Source: an uncultured Oscillospiraceae bacterium
Lineage (GTDB): Bacteria > Bacillota > Clostridia > Oscillospirales > Ruminococcaceae
NCBI GenBank assembly: GCA_904384225.1
Contig: CAJFJV010000009.1
Span: 1 to 64,000, forward strand
DNA length: 64,000 nucleotides
Direction: 5' to 3'
Under the pieces are notes generated by a model. The model saw only the letters and a program-made list of their open reading frames with translations, did not search any database and was not told where the DNA came from. Position numbers and translations under genes: made by a program. Below are positions 8,409 through 17,537 of the stretch, piece by piece; within the stretch, counting starts at the first letter, position 1; the number at the start of each line of letters is the position of its first letter.

Positions 8409-11189
8409 CTATTTTTCCAGCGTCAGCATGACCGTTTCGATCGACCATGCCGGAAGCTCTATGCTGGTGCTGTGGCCAAAAGCCTCATACGTTTTTCCGG
8501 TTTCTTTTTCCAGCAAATTCCCTTGCTTAGAAGCAGAAATCGTACAGCCCTCCGGCAGTGTCACCCGAACCGGCCCGGTATCCCGGCGGCCTTCCGACTC
8601 ATATAGGCGCAGGACGATTTTCTCATCCTGATCCTCCGCCTTTTTCACAGCAGAAAGCAAGACGTTGGGCTTATCCACAGCAATCCCCTGAAATTTTTTC
8701 GGGAGGGAAGCCCCGTCTTCTTGTTTCCCCTGTACCCGGGCGTCCAATGGATTGTTGGCCGCAATGCCCATCCGATGTCCGCTTTCTTCCCCGGCATGGC
8801 CGGACGTCATGGAAAAGCGGAAACGATGCATCCCCGGCTGGTTCCAGATATATCCGTCGCCATGGCAAGTACGGCTGTGACAAAGGAGAACCGGCTGTAA
8901 AACAGGAGACTTCACTGCGTTTTTCCGGGAATCCTGATAATCCCACCCCAAATTGCAGCTGCTGATGATGACATTGAAATTTTCCGTTATGCTGGAAGCG
9001 CTGATCCAGTTTTGGACTTCCCGGGGCCGGATGGCGGAATTGATGCTGTCCTTTTCCCCGTAAGTATTGCTGCCTTCCACATTGGCGCCTCCCCGCCGTT
9101 TCCAGCCGACGCTGTTCGGCGCGGTATTGTCGTTGTACTTACAGTACTGATCCAGCACTTCATCCCCCACTGTGGTAATGCCGAAGGGCGTCTCATACTG
9201 CACCCGGACGTCGGAAGCGTCCGCATAGCAATAGCCGTCCGGCTGCGGCTCTCCAAACATGCTTCCGGTATTCACCGGGAACATCATGCGGATCTGAAGG
9301 CGGTCGGTATCCGGTACATCTTCCAAATCTATCTCAAAATCCACTTTTTTAACCGTCTCATAAACGATGACGCGCAGCACCGCCGGGCCAATGACGGCGT
9401 CTGACGGGGCGCGGCTTTCCAGCACAGTCCGGACAGGGCCGGATTCCACACACTTCCATGGGCCGAAGCTCTCCCGGTGGGAAACGGCGTTGTGCGGCTG
9501 CCAGATATACAGCTGCTCACCGGCGCCCATGCCGTCATAGGTATAGCTGAACACCTCGCCGATATGCAGGCCGTCTTTGGCGGTAAAAAGGCTCTGCCCA
9601 TGGGTTTTTTTATCTACAACCGATTCAAGGGCCCCGCCCTCCGGCGCAGGACACAGCATATAAAACTGGTTTTCAAAGGGCGCGGTCCATATGCTTCCGG
9701 GTTCCATCGGGATATGACCGGCAGAGGGAGCCGCGTTGCTTTGGATAAAATAAGTCCGGTACCCCATGGATGGGACGTCCTGCGCTGTAAACACAATTTT
9801 CCCATCATAGGCAAGCTGGTAAGGGACTTCCCGGCCGCTGCAATCGACAATGCGAAAGTGAGTGCCAAACCCTGCTTTGATATCCAGCAAAACGGCATCG
9901 TCCCGTCGCCAAGACAGGTTGTTATAAACCACAACTGCGGATTCTCCCTGTTTCGCATTTGTTTTTACCTGCGAAACCAGCCACTCTAGGTTTTGGTCAT
10001 ACAAAGCCTTCCCAATCCGGAAAGCTTTCTGATATTCCTGACGGAATTCCTCCATTCCTGCGGCCGGGGCATAGCCGTGGCAGGCAAAACTGCAATGACG
10101 CCAGCCCCGCTCGAGTTCTTCCGCCGGATAATGTGCAAAACTGCCCGTCAAGACAGCCCGCAGAACCCCAAGGGTTTCCGCCGCCCGAAGACAGCGCTCC
10201 GCCTCCCGCTGGTTTGTAAAGGCGGCATAATCGGAAGCCCCGTTTTCATAAAACCACTTGTTCGGCCATTCTCCGGACAGCGTCCCGGTTTCTTGAGAAG
10301 CGCCGCCTTTCCAGCTGAAATCAGATGTTTGCAAAAACACCTGCCGCAGGGCGTCTTTCATCGTGCTATACCGGATCTTAGGCAGATCCCTTTCCCCGGC
10401 ATACCGGTTCCAGACATCCATCTGCTTCCGGTATTCCTCCGGAAGGCGGCAGTCAGAGGAGAGGATCAACGGCAAAGCGCGGCCTAAGTTTTCCCGGCCG
10501 ACATCTACTTCATATTCTGCAATCCTGTCCAGCAAAACTTCAACGGTCTGTTCCGTAAATGTTTTCGCGCCGCCCAAGGCGTCCGCGTTATCCGGATACT
10601 GGTTCATAAAAAGGGTGTGGACGGAGGAGCTGTCCGGAGCTTTATATTCCTTGAATTCGTTGACACGGTAATCCGCGAAGTCCCAAGAACGGCTCAAATA
10701 CAAATAATCCACGCCGGATTTTTTCAGGATCTGCGGCATCTGGGCAGCAAGGCCTGGAATATCGGTGTTGTAGTACACGTCGCACCGGCAGTCCGGGAAC
10801 TGCTTTTCCACCCACTTTTTCCCATAGACAAACTGTCTAACCAGCATTTCACCTGTCACAAACGACGTTTGGGGCTGGGAATATCCCGCCCCCACGTCGA
10901 ACCGGCCCTCTCGGATCCGTTCTTTCAGCTCTTCAAGCCGTTCCGGATGCGCTTTTACATACTCAGCCAAAAACCGCGCATATTCATGCGTCCAGGTAAG
11001 GCTGGGATTAGACTGCATCAAGTCCAAAGCCAAATTGATTTCCGCATTGGACGCTGCGGCTTCCGCCGCAAAAGAGTTTTTGTGCCACCCCAGATCATGG
11101 TGGGAAAACTGCACCATATTGATGACATCCTCTCCGGTCAGGCGTGCACCGGCCTTGCCCGCATCACGACGATGGCTGTCCTTTTCCAT
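8409..11189 (-). CDS. GH38-type glycosidase (alpha-mannosidase-like)
   Basis: A 926-aa cytoplasmic protein without signal peptide. The N-terminal catalytic domain shows SHHDLGWHKN (residues 29-38), matching the zinc-binding HxDxGW motif of GH38, and YYNTDIPGLAAQMPQIL (139-155), where the Asp aligns with the GH38 nucleophile. A helical middle domain and a large beta-sandwich C-terminal half follow, as in alpha-mannosidases. Sequence around the active site differs from the usual SHxDPGW, so the substrate may not be a classic mannoside. A GGAGACG precedes the ATG. It is a single-gene unit with a terminator downstream. Confidence 0.82.
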   Translation of the reverse strand: MEKDSHRRDAGKAGARLTGEDVINMVQFSHHDLGWHKNSFAAEAAASNAEINLALDLMQSNPSLTWTHEYARFLAEYVKAHPERLEELKERIREGRFDVGAGYSQPQTSFVTGEMLVRQFVYGKKWVEKQFPDCRCDVYYNTDIPGLAAQMPQILKKSGVDYLYLSRSWDFADYRVNEFKEYKAPDSSSVHTLFMNQYPDNADALGGAKTFTEQTVEVLLDRIAEYEVDVGRENLGRALPLILSSDCRLPEEYRKQMDVWNRYAGERDLPKIRYSTMKDALRQVFLQTSDFSWKGGASQETGTLSGEWPNKWFYENGASDYAAFTNQREAERCLRAAETLGVLRAVLTGSFAHYPAEELERGWRHCSFACHGYAPAAGMEEFRQEYQKAFRIGKALYDQNLEWLVSQVKTNAKQGESAVVVYNNLSWRRDDAVLLDIKAGFGTHFRIVDCSGREVPYQLAYDGKIVFTAQDVPSMGYRTYFIQSNAAPSAGHIPMEPGSIWTAPFENQFYMLCPAPEGGALESVVDKKTHGQSLFTAKDGLHIGEVFSYTYDGMGAGEQLYIWQPHNAVSHRESFGPWKCVESGPVRTVLESRAPSDAVIGPAVLRVIVYETVKKVDFEIDLEDVPDTDRLQIRMMFPVNTGSMFGEPQPDGYCYADASDVRVQYETPFGITTVGDEVLDQYCKYNDNTAPNSVGWKRRGGANVEGSNTYGEKDSINSAIRPREVQNWISASSITENFNVIISSCNLGWDYQDSRKNAVKSPVLQPVLLCHSRTCHGDGYIWNQPGMHRFRFSMTSGHAGEESGHRMGIAANNPLDARVQGKQEDGASLPKKFQGIAVDKPNVLLSAVKKAEDQDEKIVLRLYESEGRRDTGPVRVTLPEGCTISASKQGNLLEKETGKTYEAFGHSTSIELPAWSIETVMLTLEK

Positions 11190-11439
11190 ATCCCGCTCGT
11201 CTCCTATATATACATTTCAGATTGAGACAACACTACCTTAGCATATCCCGCCCCTTTTTTCAAGGCGGCTGTAAAAAAACGGTGCGCAGCCAGCTTTAAA
11301 GCGGCCCCCATGATGAAGCAATCATCCCTCAGGCAGCGCTAAGCCCCTCACGGCCTTTTACAAAAGCAAACCCCGGCCGCTTCCCAATAAAAAAGCGGAA
11401 GCTGTCCTTTCGCTTGGCAAGCGCAGGAAACAGCAACAA

Positions 11440-11478
11440 GGGAGGGCTGTATTCCGCAAGCCAAAATACAGCCCTCCC
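11440..11478 (-). terminator. Probable terminator of ogt
   Basis: A perfect 14-bp stem (GGGAGGGCTGTATT) with an 11-base loop lies 55 bp beyond the ogt stop. On the minus strand it is followed by TTGTTGCTGTTT, which is only moderately T-rich. The remainder of 11190-11532 contains no gene. Confidence 0.55.
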
Positions 11479-11532
11479 CGCCCTTTTCCGGCTTCGAAGC
11501 CAAACTTATTTTTTGGGGACGCCCCAAAATCA

Positions 11533-12078
11533 TCAGCACCGCGTGTCCGGCCTCTGCTCCCTTTCTATATAACGGGACACGTCTACCCCTTCGAGCATTA
11601 AAAGCTGGAGCTTCCGCCCGATCCCGCCGGCATATCCCCGCAGTGTGCCGTCCTTTCCCACGACGCGATGGCAGGGGATGATAACCGAGATGGGATTCCG
11701 CCCTACCGCACTGCCGACAGCGCGGGCCGACGCACCGGACATCTCCCCCATCTCCGCCAGCTTTTCCGCAATTGCCCCGTATGTCGTGGCCGTGCCGTAC
11801 GGGATTTCGCAAAGGAGGCGCCAGACCGCCTTCTGGAAGCCGCTGCCCTCCGGCAAAAGGGGCGGCGGCGAAACCTCCGGCCGTTTTCCGGCAAAATATT
11901 GATCCAGCCATTTCCTCGTCTGATCAAAAACCGGCAGTTTCTCCTGCACGGCAGCCGCTTTGCCCTTCCGGCCGCCATAATACTTCTGCCCTTCCAGCCA
12001 AAGCCCCGTCAGGTTTTCCCCATCCGACTCCAGCAGGATTTTCCCGATCGGGGAAACATAGCCCGTCTGGTAATACAT
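11533..12078 (-). CDS. ogt: Methylated-DNA-[protein]-cysteine S-methyltransferase
   Basis: This suicide repair protein transfers the alkyl group from O6-alkylguanine to its own cysteine. The active site is VIIPCHRVVGKDGTLRGYAGG, and the DNA-binding helix region GTATTYGAIAEKLAE precedes it. The ORF track starts nine codons earlier, but TAGGAGGAAAGCGG directly precedes the internal ATG at 12078, so that start was chosen, giving 181 aa beginning MYYQTGY. It follows the ibrB-like gene by 57 bp on the same strand and may share its transcript. Confidence 0.94.
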   Translation of the reverse strand: MYYQTGYVSPIGKILLESDGENLTGLWLEGQKYYGGRKGKAAAVQEKLPVFDQTRKWLDQYFAGKRPEVSPPPLLPEGSGFQKAVWRLLCEIPYGTATTYGAIAEKLAEMGEMSGASARAVGSAVGRNPISVIIPCHRVVGKDGTLRGYAGGIGRKLQLLMLEGVDVSRYIEREQRPDTRC

Positions 12079-12135
12079 CCGCTTTCCTCCTACAATGCAG
12101 GACACCGCCCGCAGCCGGTGGAGCCGCAGGCCGCT

Positions 12136-12678
12136 TTATTCGCCGTCCTCTTCTTCAAAGGCGCTTTCCACCGTGCGCCAAGCGCGCCCAAAATGCACAT
12201 CTTGAAACAGCGCCGCCAAACCGGTAATCTGCTTTAGCCGCAGGATCTCATCCTTTTCCATCCCAAGATGCTTGGAGATCCACGCATCCGAACGGCCGAG
12301 CTCATGCAGCTCTTTGATGATGTTGCTCATCAAGTCAACGTCGTGCGAGCCACGCGCGCGGTTGTGCCGGATGGTGCTCGCCATCCGGCAGTCAATCGGC
12401 TTATCGATCACCGAAACGGGGAGTTTCCCATCCTCCCGCTCATAGATATCCGGATAATCCCGCATGATGCGATACCGGTGGAAGCCGTCTACTATAATAT
12501 AGACGTCGCGGTCTTTATCGTAATAGCAGACGATCGGCATCGTATAGCCGTCTTCTTTGATGCTGTCGTATAACAGCTTGAGCTCCGGCGGCGCCACCGA
12601 ATTGGGATTATAGTCGTTCGGCTCAATCTTTTCAATCGGCACGGAAATAATGTGGTACACAGGGCTTGTAAACGCCAT
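12136..12678 (-). CDS. ParB/Srx-domain protein, IbrB-like
   Basis: A 180-aa protein with a ParB/sulfiredoxin-type N-terminal domain: ISVPIEKIEPNDYNPN, then GYTMPIVCYYDKDRDVYIIVDGFHRYRIM, where VDGFHRYR is the GxHR motif of the fold. A helix-turn-helix-like segment (SDAWISKHLGMEKDEILRLKQITG) follows. Its ATG overlaps the stop codon of the upstream PAPS-reductase-like gene (TAATG), so the two are coupled. This pairing matches IbrA/IbrB of Escherichia coli, which activate eib surface-protein genes; similar pairs occur on phages and islands. The biochemical role is unknown. Confidence 0.82.
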   Translation of the reverse strand: MAFTSPVYHIISVPIEKIEPNDYNPNSVAPPELKLLYDSIKEDGYTMPIVCYYDKDRDVYIIVDGFHRYRIMRDYPDIYEREDGKLPVSVIDKPIDCRMASTIRHNRARGSHDVDLMSNIIKELHELGRSDAWISKHLGMEKDEILRLKQITGLAALFQDVHFGRAWRTVESAFEEEDGE

Positions 12679-13997
12679 TACGTCTCACCTACCTTACTGT
12701 ATTTCTGTTTCAGCAGATTGATGTTCCTCTGCTGCTCCCGGGTAAGCCCAAAGCCCATCGTGCGGCAGATATGGTCGTTTTTTAAAATGCAAAAGCACAT
12801 CCGCTTCCAGCTTGGGATATCCTTTGTCGTTTTGATGTCGTCCGTATGATCCGGGATTTTCCCTATAAATATGACGCGGGAATGCCGCATCACCGTATAG
12901 TTGGAGACTCCGTTGCGGCGGATCTGATAGCCATGGTCCAACAATTCCTGTATCGCCTTTTCGTCCAGCCCGCCGCCGACGGTGTGCCAAAATTTAATGG
13001 AAGCCTGAAATTTTTTGATATAATTCTGCCGCAGCCTCGCCGGAAGCGTCGCAAGCAGGAAATGCGTATACGACTCCCATGTATGGCCCTCCGGCAGCGT
13101 AATGTTTTTATATCCCATCGCTTTGGTTTTGCCGTATATCGATGTAAAGTTCGCTCCCCTTACACGGCCGACCAGCTTTACCCAGATCTTCGGGTCGATC
13201 ACGCGGTACAAATTCAGGCTGTCCTTGGCGCAGTCGTTAAAAGGCGAAGCCACGCGCATTTGATCCACTGTCAGCCCGGCCATATAGTACAAGTCGTACA
13301 GCCGGTTGTAGTCGTACCCAAAAAGGCTGTTCGCATGCCAGACATCGCGGGAGGACCAGTCGTACAAGGGAGAGGCGCACCAGACGTCCTTGAACTGCTT
13401 GCTGACCCAAAAGGCGTCCTTATATCCATACTTCTTATTGAGGAAGCCGCTGTATCGCTGAAGGGATTCATCTGCCCGGATCCCCAGCAGGCATACGGTC
13501 TTTTTATTCCCGTGGGCAATGCGGTACTACCGGCCAAACTGTTTGGCGAGATCTTCCTGATGCATTTTATAGCGGTATGTAATCATGGGGTTATTCTGCA
13601 AATTGATAACGTAAGGATGCTTTGGCATGGGGCGGACCCATGCGTCCTCCTTGGTGTCGTCCCACGGATACCAGTACATCTCATAATTGCTCAGTGCCGT
13701 CCTTGTCGCCATGGGCAGGCAGACCCAATACGGCTCCACCTCTTTTTCAATGCGCTGGAAGGTTCGTTCCGCATACTCCGTCGTCACGGTGTACTGCGCT
13801 TCAAAATCCTGATGGAAAACACCGATGCGTTTGCTGGGATAGTACTTTCTCTTAAAATCCAAAACCAAATTCAATAACAGGCCGCTGTCCTTCCCGCCGG
13901 AGAACGAAACAAATAGATTGTCAAACTCTTCAAACAGGCATTTCAGGCGCTGCTGCAATGCCTCATATACATTCTGTGACAGATATTCCCGCCGCAT
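12678..13997 (-). pseudogene. PAPS-reductase-like IbrA homologue with in-frame amber
   Basis: The N-terminal part has the PP-loop motif LFVSFSGGKDSGLLLNLVLDF typical of PAPS reductases and IbrA. The frame stops at TAG (13527-13529, codon 157) after EDLAKQFGR and then continues in exactly the same frame for 282 further codons (YRIAHGNKKTVCLLGIRADES..., then CASPLYDWSSRDVW). The two ORFs in the track are therefore one 439-codon gene with a single nonsense codon. The affected position follows FGR and may have been Trp (TGG to TAG), but that is inferred. AGGTGAAGG before the ATG at 13997 sets the start. Without suppression the product lacks its C-terminal two thirds. Confidence 0.88.
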
Positions 13998-14038
13998 ATT
14001 TCCTTCACCTGCCAATTTGTTTGGAATAATTTGTTTTT

Positions 14039-14067
14039 ATTTTAGCGAAAAAAATGACAAATTTCAA
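14039..14067 (-). promoter_or_regulatory. Promoter of the ibrA-ibrB unit
   Basis: Read on the minus strand, TTGAAA and TAAAAT are separated by 17 bp, about 40 bp upstream of the ibrA-like start. Confidence 0.6.
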
Positions 14068-14110
14068 CTCACATGCTCTTTCCGCAGACGGCGCCATGCA
14101 GAAAGCGACC

Positions 14111-14144
14111 ACCCGACCGGCTCCCACGGCGGAGCCGGTCGGGT
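14111..14144. terminator. GC-rich hairpin upstream of ibrA
   Basis: A perfect 14-bp stem (ACCCGACCGGCTCC) with a 6-base loop has no T-run directly behind it on either strand; TATTTTTTATT follows about 10 bases later on the plus strand. It may be an insulator or a weak terminator. Confidence 0.35.
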
Positions 14145-14182
14145 TAGGCAGATATTTTTTATTCCAAATCGTATTATTTATA

Positions 14183-14214
14183 AAAGAAAAAACCCTCTGT
14201 TTAAAAAACAGAGG
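14183..14214 (-). terminator. Terminator of the BofC-like gene
   Basis: On the minus strand CCTCTGTT-TTTTA-AACAGAGG is followed by GTTTTTTCTTTT. It separates the small membrane-protein gene from the ibrA promoter. Confidence 0.85.
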
Positions 14215-14280
14215 AGGAGTTGAGCGGGCAAAGAAGCGGCCCGATTGCCGGGCAAGGTGCTGGATACGCCTTGGAACCCC

Positions 14281-14595
14281 TTATCCCTCGAAGTCCTCGA
14301 TAATCTGGCGGAGCCGCGCCTCGTCCTCTACGAATATGCCCTCCCGCAGTTCTTGCTGATCCACCTCCGGAAGGACGTTCAGCGGGACGGTCAGCGTATA
14401 AAACGGCGCGCTTTCGCCGGAATAAAACGCGCCGACTTTTCCATCATACGCTTTTAAATAATAGGCAAAGCGGTCCGCTTCCACCGTATCGGCCTCCTGC
14501 TGCGGGGAAACATAAAAAAAGACGGCGGCTGCGGCGGCAACGCACACGGCTGCCAGAACGCCTGCCAAAAAAATACGGTAGCTTTTAAGCGGCAC
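14281..14595 (-). CDS. Small membrane-anchored protein with BofC-like C-terminus
   Basis: The ORF track begins at an upstream ATG, but AAAAAGGAGG lies 7 bp before an in-frame GTG at 14595, giving a 104-aa product. It has one N-terminal membrane segment (FLAGVLAAVCVAAAAAVFFYV) and an external domain ending LREGIFVEDEARLRQIIEDFEG. That ending resembles the C-terminal module of the sporulation checkpoint protein BofC, but similarity is short and the call is tentative. It is divergent from the penicillin-binding protein gene, so a cell-envelope role would fit the neighbourhood. Confidence 0.6.
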   Translation of the reverse strand: MPLKSYRIFLAGVLAAVCVAAAAAVFFYVSPQQEADTVEADRFAYYLKAYDGKVGAFYSGESAPFYTLTVPLNVLPEVDQQELREGIFVEDEARLRQIIEDFEG

Positions 14596-14687
14596 GGTAT
14601 ATCCTCCTTTTTTACTATTTTTCCTTATTCTGCACGTCTTTTTCATGCTTTATTCACACACTGGAATACTTCTTACACAAATTCTGC

Positions 14688-14716
14688 TTAACAAACGGGA
14701 ACAAATGTGCTATAAT
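14688..14716 (+). promoter_or_regulatory. Promoter of the PBP gene
   Basis: TTAACA and a consensus TATAAT are exactly 17 bp apart, about 95 bp before the start codon. Confidence 0.78.
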
Positions 14717-14811
14717 AAGCCATAATATGCCGTAAGCGTATATTCGTTTTGACTTGAAAATAGACAAACAACCGAATGCAACGAAACAGGAAAAAGGAGG
14801 TTTCATTTGTG

Positions 14812-17064
14812 ATGGAGCGCAAAAACAGCAAAAAGCCCGTTGCGCGCGTCGTCCGGGAAGGGAAACCGAGCAAGCGGCGGAAAAAGCCGCTTACAAAAGG
14901 ACAGCGTATTGCCAAAACCATTTTTGCCGCGATCGGGAAAGTTTTTCTCACCTCGTTTTTGGTCATGGTGATTACCGGCTGCATCGTTGGCACGGCTTTG
15001 ACCATCTATGTCATGCAGTATGTGGATTCTGAACCTGAAATCAAACTGACTGAAGTTTCCATGAGCAACTCCGGCCAGGTTTACGGGATTAATGCAAGCG
15101 GGGAAAACGAGCTGGTGCAGACCCTCAGCCGCGGCGAGAACAGGGAGTGGGTGGATCTGGACCAGATCCCGCAGAATCTTCAGGATGCATTCGTCTATTT
15201 CGAAGACGAGCGTTTTTGGGAGCACGAAGGCGTTGATTTTAAGCGCACCTTCGGCGCCGTTTTAAACGAGCTGCTCAATATGCTGCACATCGGTTCGGAA
15301 ACGGAGCGGTTCGGCGGCTCGACCATTACGCAGCAGCTGATCAAAAATATAAACGGCGACCTCTATAACCGCAGTGTAGAAGTCAAAATCAAAGAGATTA
15401 TGCAGGCCATGAATATGGAGCGCCACTATTCAAAAGAGCAGATCCTTGAGGCATATTTAAACTGCATTGGCCTGCACTACAACAACGTGGGCGTTCAGGC
15501 CGGCGCCAAATACTATTTTGGCAAGGACGTCAGCGAGCTTACGCTTGCAGAATGCGCCTCTTTGGCCGTCATTACCAAGTCGCCGGCGAATTACAACCCC
15601 ATCGACCATCCCGACAAAAACAAAACGCGCCGGGACAACTGCTTAAAAAAGATGCTGGAATTCGGCCGTATCACGCAGGAAGAGTATGAGGAGGCTGTCA
15701 ACACCCCTGTCGAGACGGTGGCGACGCCCGTTACGACCGATGAGGAGAGCAGCTCTTCCAGCAAGAAGGTGCAAAGCTGGTTTGTAGACGCCCTGATTGA
15801 AAGCGTGATCGCCGATTTACAGGAAGAATACGACTATACCTACGAACACGCGGAAGAGCTGCTTTACAGCGGCGGCTTAGTCGTCTACTCCACGATGGAG
15901 ATTGAGACGCAGAACACCATGGAAGAGATCTTTGAAAGCCCTGACAACTTCAAAGTGGCTGGCTATACCATCGATACCATGCCGCAGGCTTCTATGGTTG
16001 TTATGGATTACAACGGCAACGTGTGCGGCCTGATCGGCGGCACCGGCGAAAAGTCGGGCGCCCGTATCTTTAACCGCGCAACCCAAGCCAAGCGGGCGTT
16101 CGGCTCTACAATCAAGCCGCTGTCCGTCTATACGCCGGCCATCGAGCAGGATCTGATCACTTGGTCGACGGTCATGATCGACGAACCGGTCATGCAGATC
16201 GAAGATGAGGAAACCGGACAAATGCGCGACTGGCCCAGTAACTACCTGAAGAAGTACAGCGGGCCCATGACCATTGTCGACGCGGTGCGTACCTCTATCA
16301 ACACCATCCCCGTCGAACTGATCCAGTCCCTGACGCCGGAAAGCTCTTACGACTACCTGCGCTATCAGCTCGGCTTCAGCAATATCTCCTCCTCGCAGGT
16401 CGGGCCGGACGGCCTTGCGCTCGGCGGCGCGGCGTGCACCACGCTGGAGCTGACCGCTGCTTACCAGATCTTCGGCAACGGCGGCTATTACATTGAGCCG
16501 ACGCTGTATTCAACGGTTACAGACCGTACCGGTAAGGTTCTGCTTGACAAGACCAACCGCTCTAAAACGCAGGTCATGTCCTCGCAGACTGCGACGATAA
16601 TGAACCGTCTGCTGTGGGAGGTCGTCAACAACGGCGGTACGGGTTCCCGCGCCGCATCCAGCACGTGGGAAGTCGTCGGAAAATCCGGTACGTCCAACAA
16701 CTATAAGGACTTGGGCTTTGCCGGCGCTACGCCTTACTACGTTGCGGCAATCCGTTACGGCTACGACGACGAGGTGGACGAAGACGGAAATGAGATTGAA
16801 ATCAGCAGAAGCATCGGCCGCCATGATATTTCCCTTTGGAAAAAGGTCATGGAAGCGGTGCAGGAAGGAAAGCCCGCCGCTAAGTTTGAGCTGAATATGG
16901 ACGGCGTTGTGCGTCAGGAATACTGTACCGTATCGGGGATGCTGGCGTCAGACAGCTGCGCTTCAACCAAATGGGGGTATTATAAGTCTGACAATGTCCC
17001 GGGCGTCTGTACCACCTGCGGCGGCGGCACATCGGAACAGTCCGCCGTATCCGCCATCCAATAG
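14812..17064 (+). CDS. Class A penicillin-binding protein (PBP1A type)
   Basis: A bifunctional peptidoglycan glycosyltransferase/transpeptidase. A basic cytoplasmic tail (KNSKKP...KRRKKP) precedes one membrane anchor (FLTSFLVMVITGCIVGTALTIYV). The GT51 domain shows EDERFWEHEGVD, GGSTITQQLIKN and EILEAYLN-type motifs. The transpeptidase domain carries S-T-I-K near residue 431, S-I-N near 494 and K-S-G-T near 624, the serine-acyl motif set. A cysteine-rich tail ends the protein. The chosen ATG is 11 bp after AGGAGG; a GTG one codon earlier is also possible. Length is about 750 aa, normal for the class. Confidence 0.94.
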   Translation: MERKNSKKPVARVVREGKPSKRRKKPLTKGQRIAKTIFAAIGKVFLTSFLVMVITGCIVGTALTIYVMQYVDSEPEIKLTEVSMSNSGQVYGINASGENELVQTLSRGENREWVDLDQIPQNLQDAFVYFEDERFWEHEGVDFKRTFGAVLNELLNMLHIGSETERFGGSTITQQLIKNINGDLYNRSVEVKIKEIMQAMNMERHYSKEQILEAYLNCIGLHYNNVGVQAGAKYYFGKDVSELTLAECASLAVITKSPANYNPIDHPDKNKTRRDNCLKKMLEFGRITQEEYEEAVNTPVETVATPVTTDEESSSSSKKVQSWFVDALIESVIADLQEEYDYTYEHAEELLYSGGLVVYSTMEIETQNTMEEIFESPDNFKVAGYTIDTMPQASMVVMDYNGNVCGLIGGTGEKSGARIFNRATQAKRAFGSTIKPLSVYTPAIEQDLITWSTVMIDEPVMQIEDEETGQMRDWPSNYLKKYSGPMTIVDAVRTSINTIPVELIQSLTPESSYDYLRYQLGFSNISSSQVGPDGLALGGAACTTLELTAAYQIFGNGGYYIEPTLYSTVTDRTGKVLLDKTNRSKTQVMSSQTATIMNRLLWEVVNNGGTGSRAASSTWEVVGKSGTSNNYKDLGFAGATPYYVAAIRYGYDDEVDEDGNEIEISRSIGRHDISLWKKVMEAVQEGKPAAKFELNMDGVVRQEYCTVSGMLASDSCASTKWGYYKSDNVPGVCTTCGGGTSEQSAVSAIQ

Positions 17065-17116
17065 CAGGAGGCCGCGCCTTCTGTCCGGCCGTTCCGGATA
17101 AACAAAACCGTATTTT

Positions 17117-17146
17117 GGCAGCGGGCTCAAAATCCCGCTGCCAATT
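17117..17146 (+). terminator. Terminator of the PBP gene
   Basis: GGCAGCGGG and CCCGCTGCC form a 9-bp stem with an 8-base loop, followed by AATTTTAATCTTT, 52 bp after the PBP stop. Confidence 0.75.
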
Positions 17147-17207
17147 TTAATCTTTAGGAAACACCTGTAAAGCAAACCGATTTTCACAGCCTTTGACGCA
17201 AAAAGGA

Positions 17208-17255
17208 TGCCCATCTGTAGTCTTTGCATTTTCAAAAGCTACAGATGGGCATTTT
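17208..17255. terminator. Terminator of the mgtA small-protein transcript
   Basis: A perfect 13-bp stem (TGCCCATCTGTAG) with an 18-base loop is followed by CCTTTTTGCG on the minus strand and TTTTC on the plus strand. It lies downstream of the 53-codon gene and probably ends that transcript. Between it and the small gene (17256-17357) nothing is recognisable. Confidence 0.7.
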
Positions 17256-17357
17256 CGCTGGGCGCTTCCCTCTTCCCCGCGTTTAGCCGGAAAGGCGGGT
17301 GTCCTCCCCCTTATCTTCTGTTTTGTTTTCTTTTATCCGCATGCAAACGCTCTGCTT

Positions 17358-17519
17358 TTAAAGCAGCGGGGGCCGCTTTTTTGGCTTCATACTCCAAAAT
17401 ATGATATGCATTAAAATAACAATGAGAAGTACGGCCGCCATTGAGACCCAAAAGCCCATGTCGATCCCCCATAGTGTCACGGTACCAAATAAATGCATCC
17501 AAATATCAGCCCATTTCAT
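17358..17519 (-). CDS. 53-aa membrane protein in the mgtA operon
   Basis: This gene is too short for the ORF track. It starts with ATG 8 bp after GGAGG and only 18 bp after the stop of the upstream MgtA-like ATPase, and ends with TAA. The product begins MKWADIWMHLFG and has one strong membrane helix (MGFWVSMAAVLLIVILMHII) followed by a basic-proline tail, KPKKRPPLL. Small single-helix proteins attached to P-type ATPases (KdpF, MgtS, MgtR) stabilise or inhibit their pump, which makes this a candidate regulatory subunit. I do not recognise the family; the role is inferred from position and topology. Confidence 0.72.
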   Translation of the reverse strand: MKWADIWMHLFGTVTLWGIDMGFWVSMAAVLLIVILMHIIFWSMKPKKRPPLL

Positions 17520-17537
17520 CTTCGCTTCCTCCGTTTC

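Noticed and set aside
13271-13537. 88-aa minus-strand ORF across the ibrA break
   Set aside because: It is in another phase; the ibrA frame itself continues through the TAG, so no frameshift needs to be invoked.
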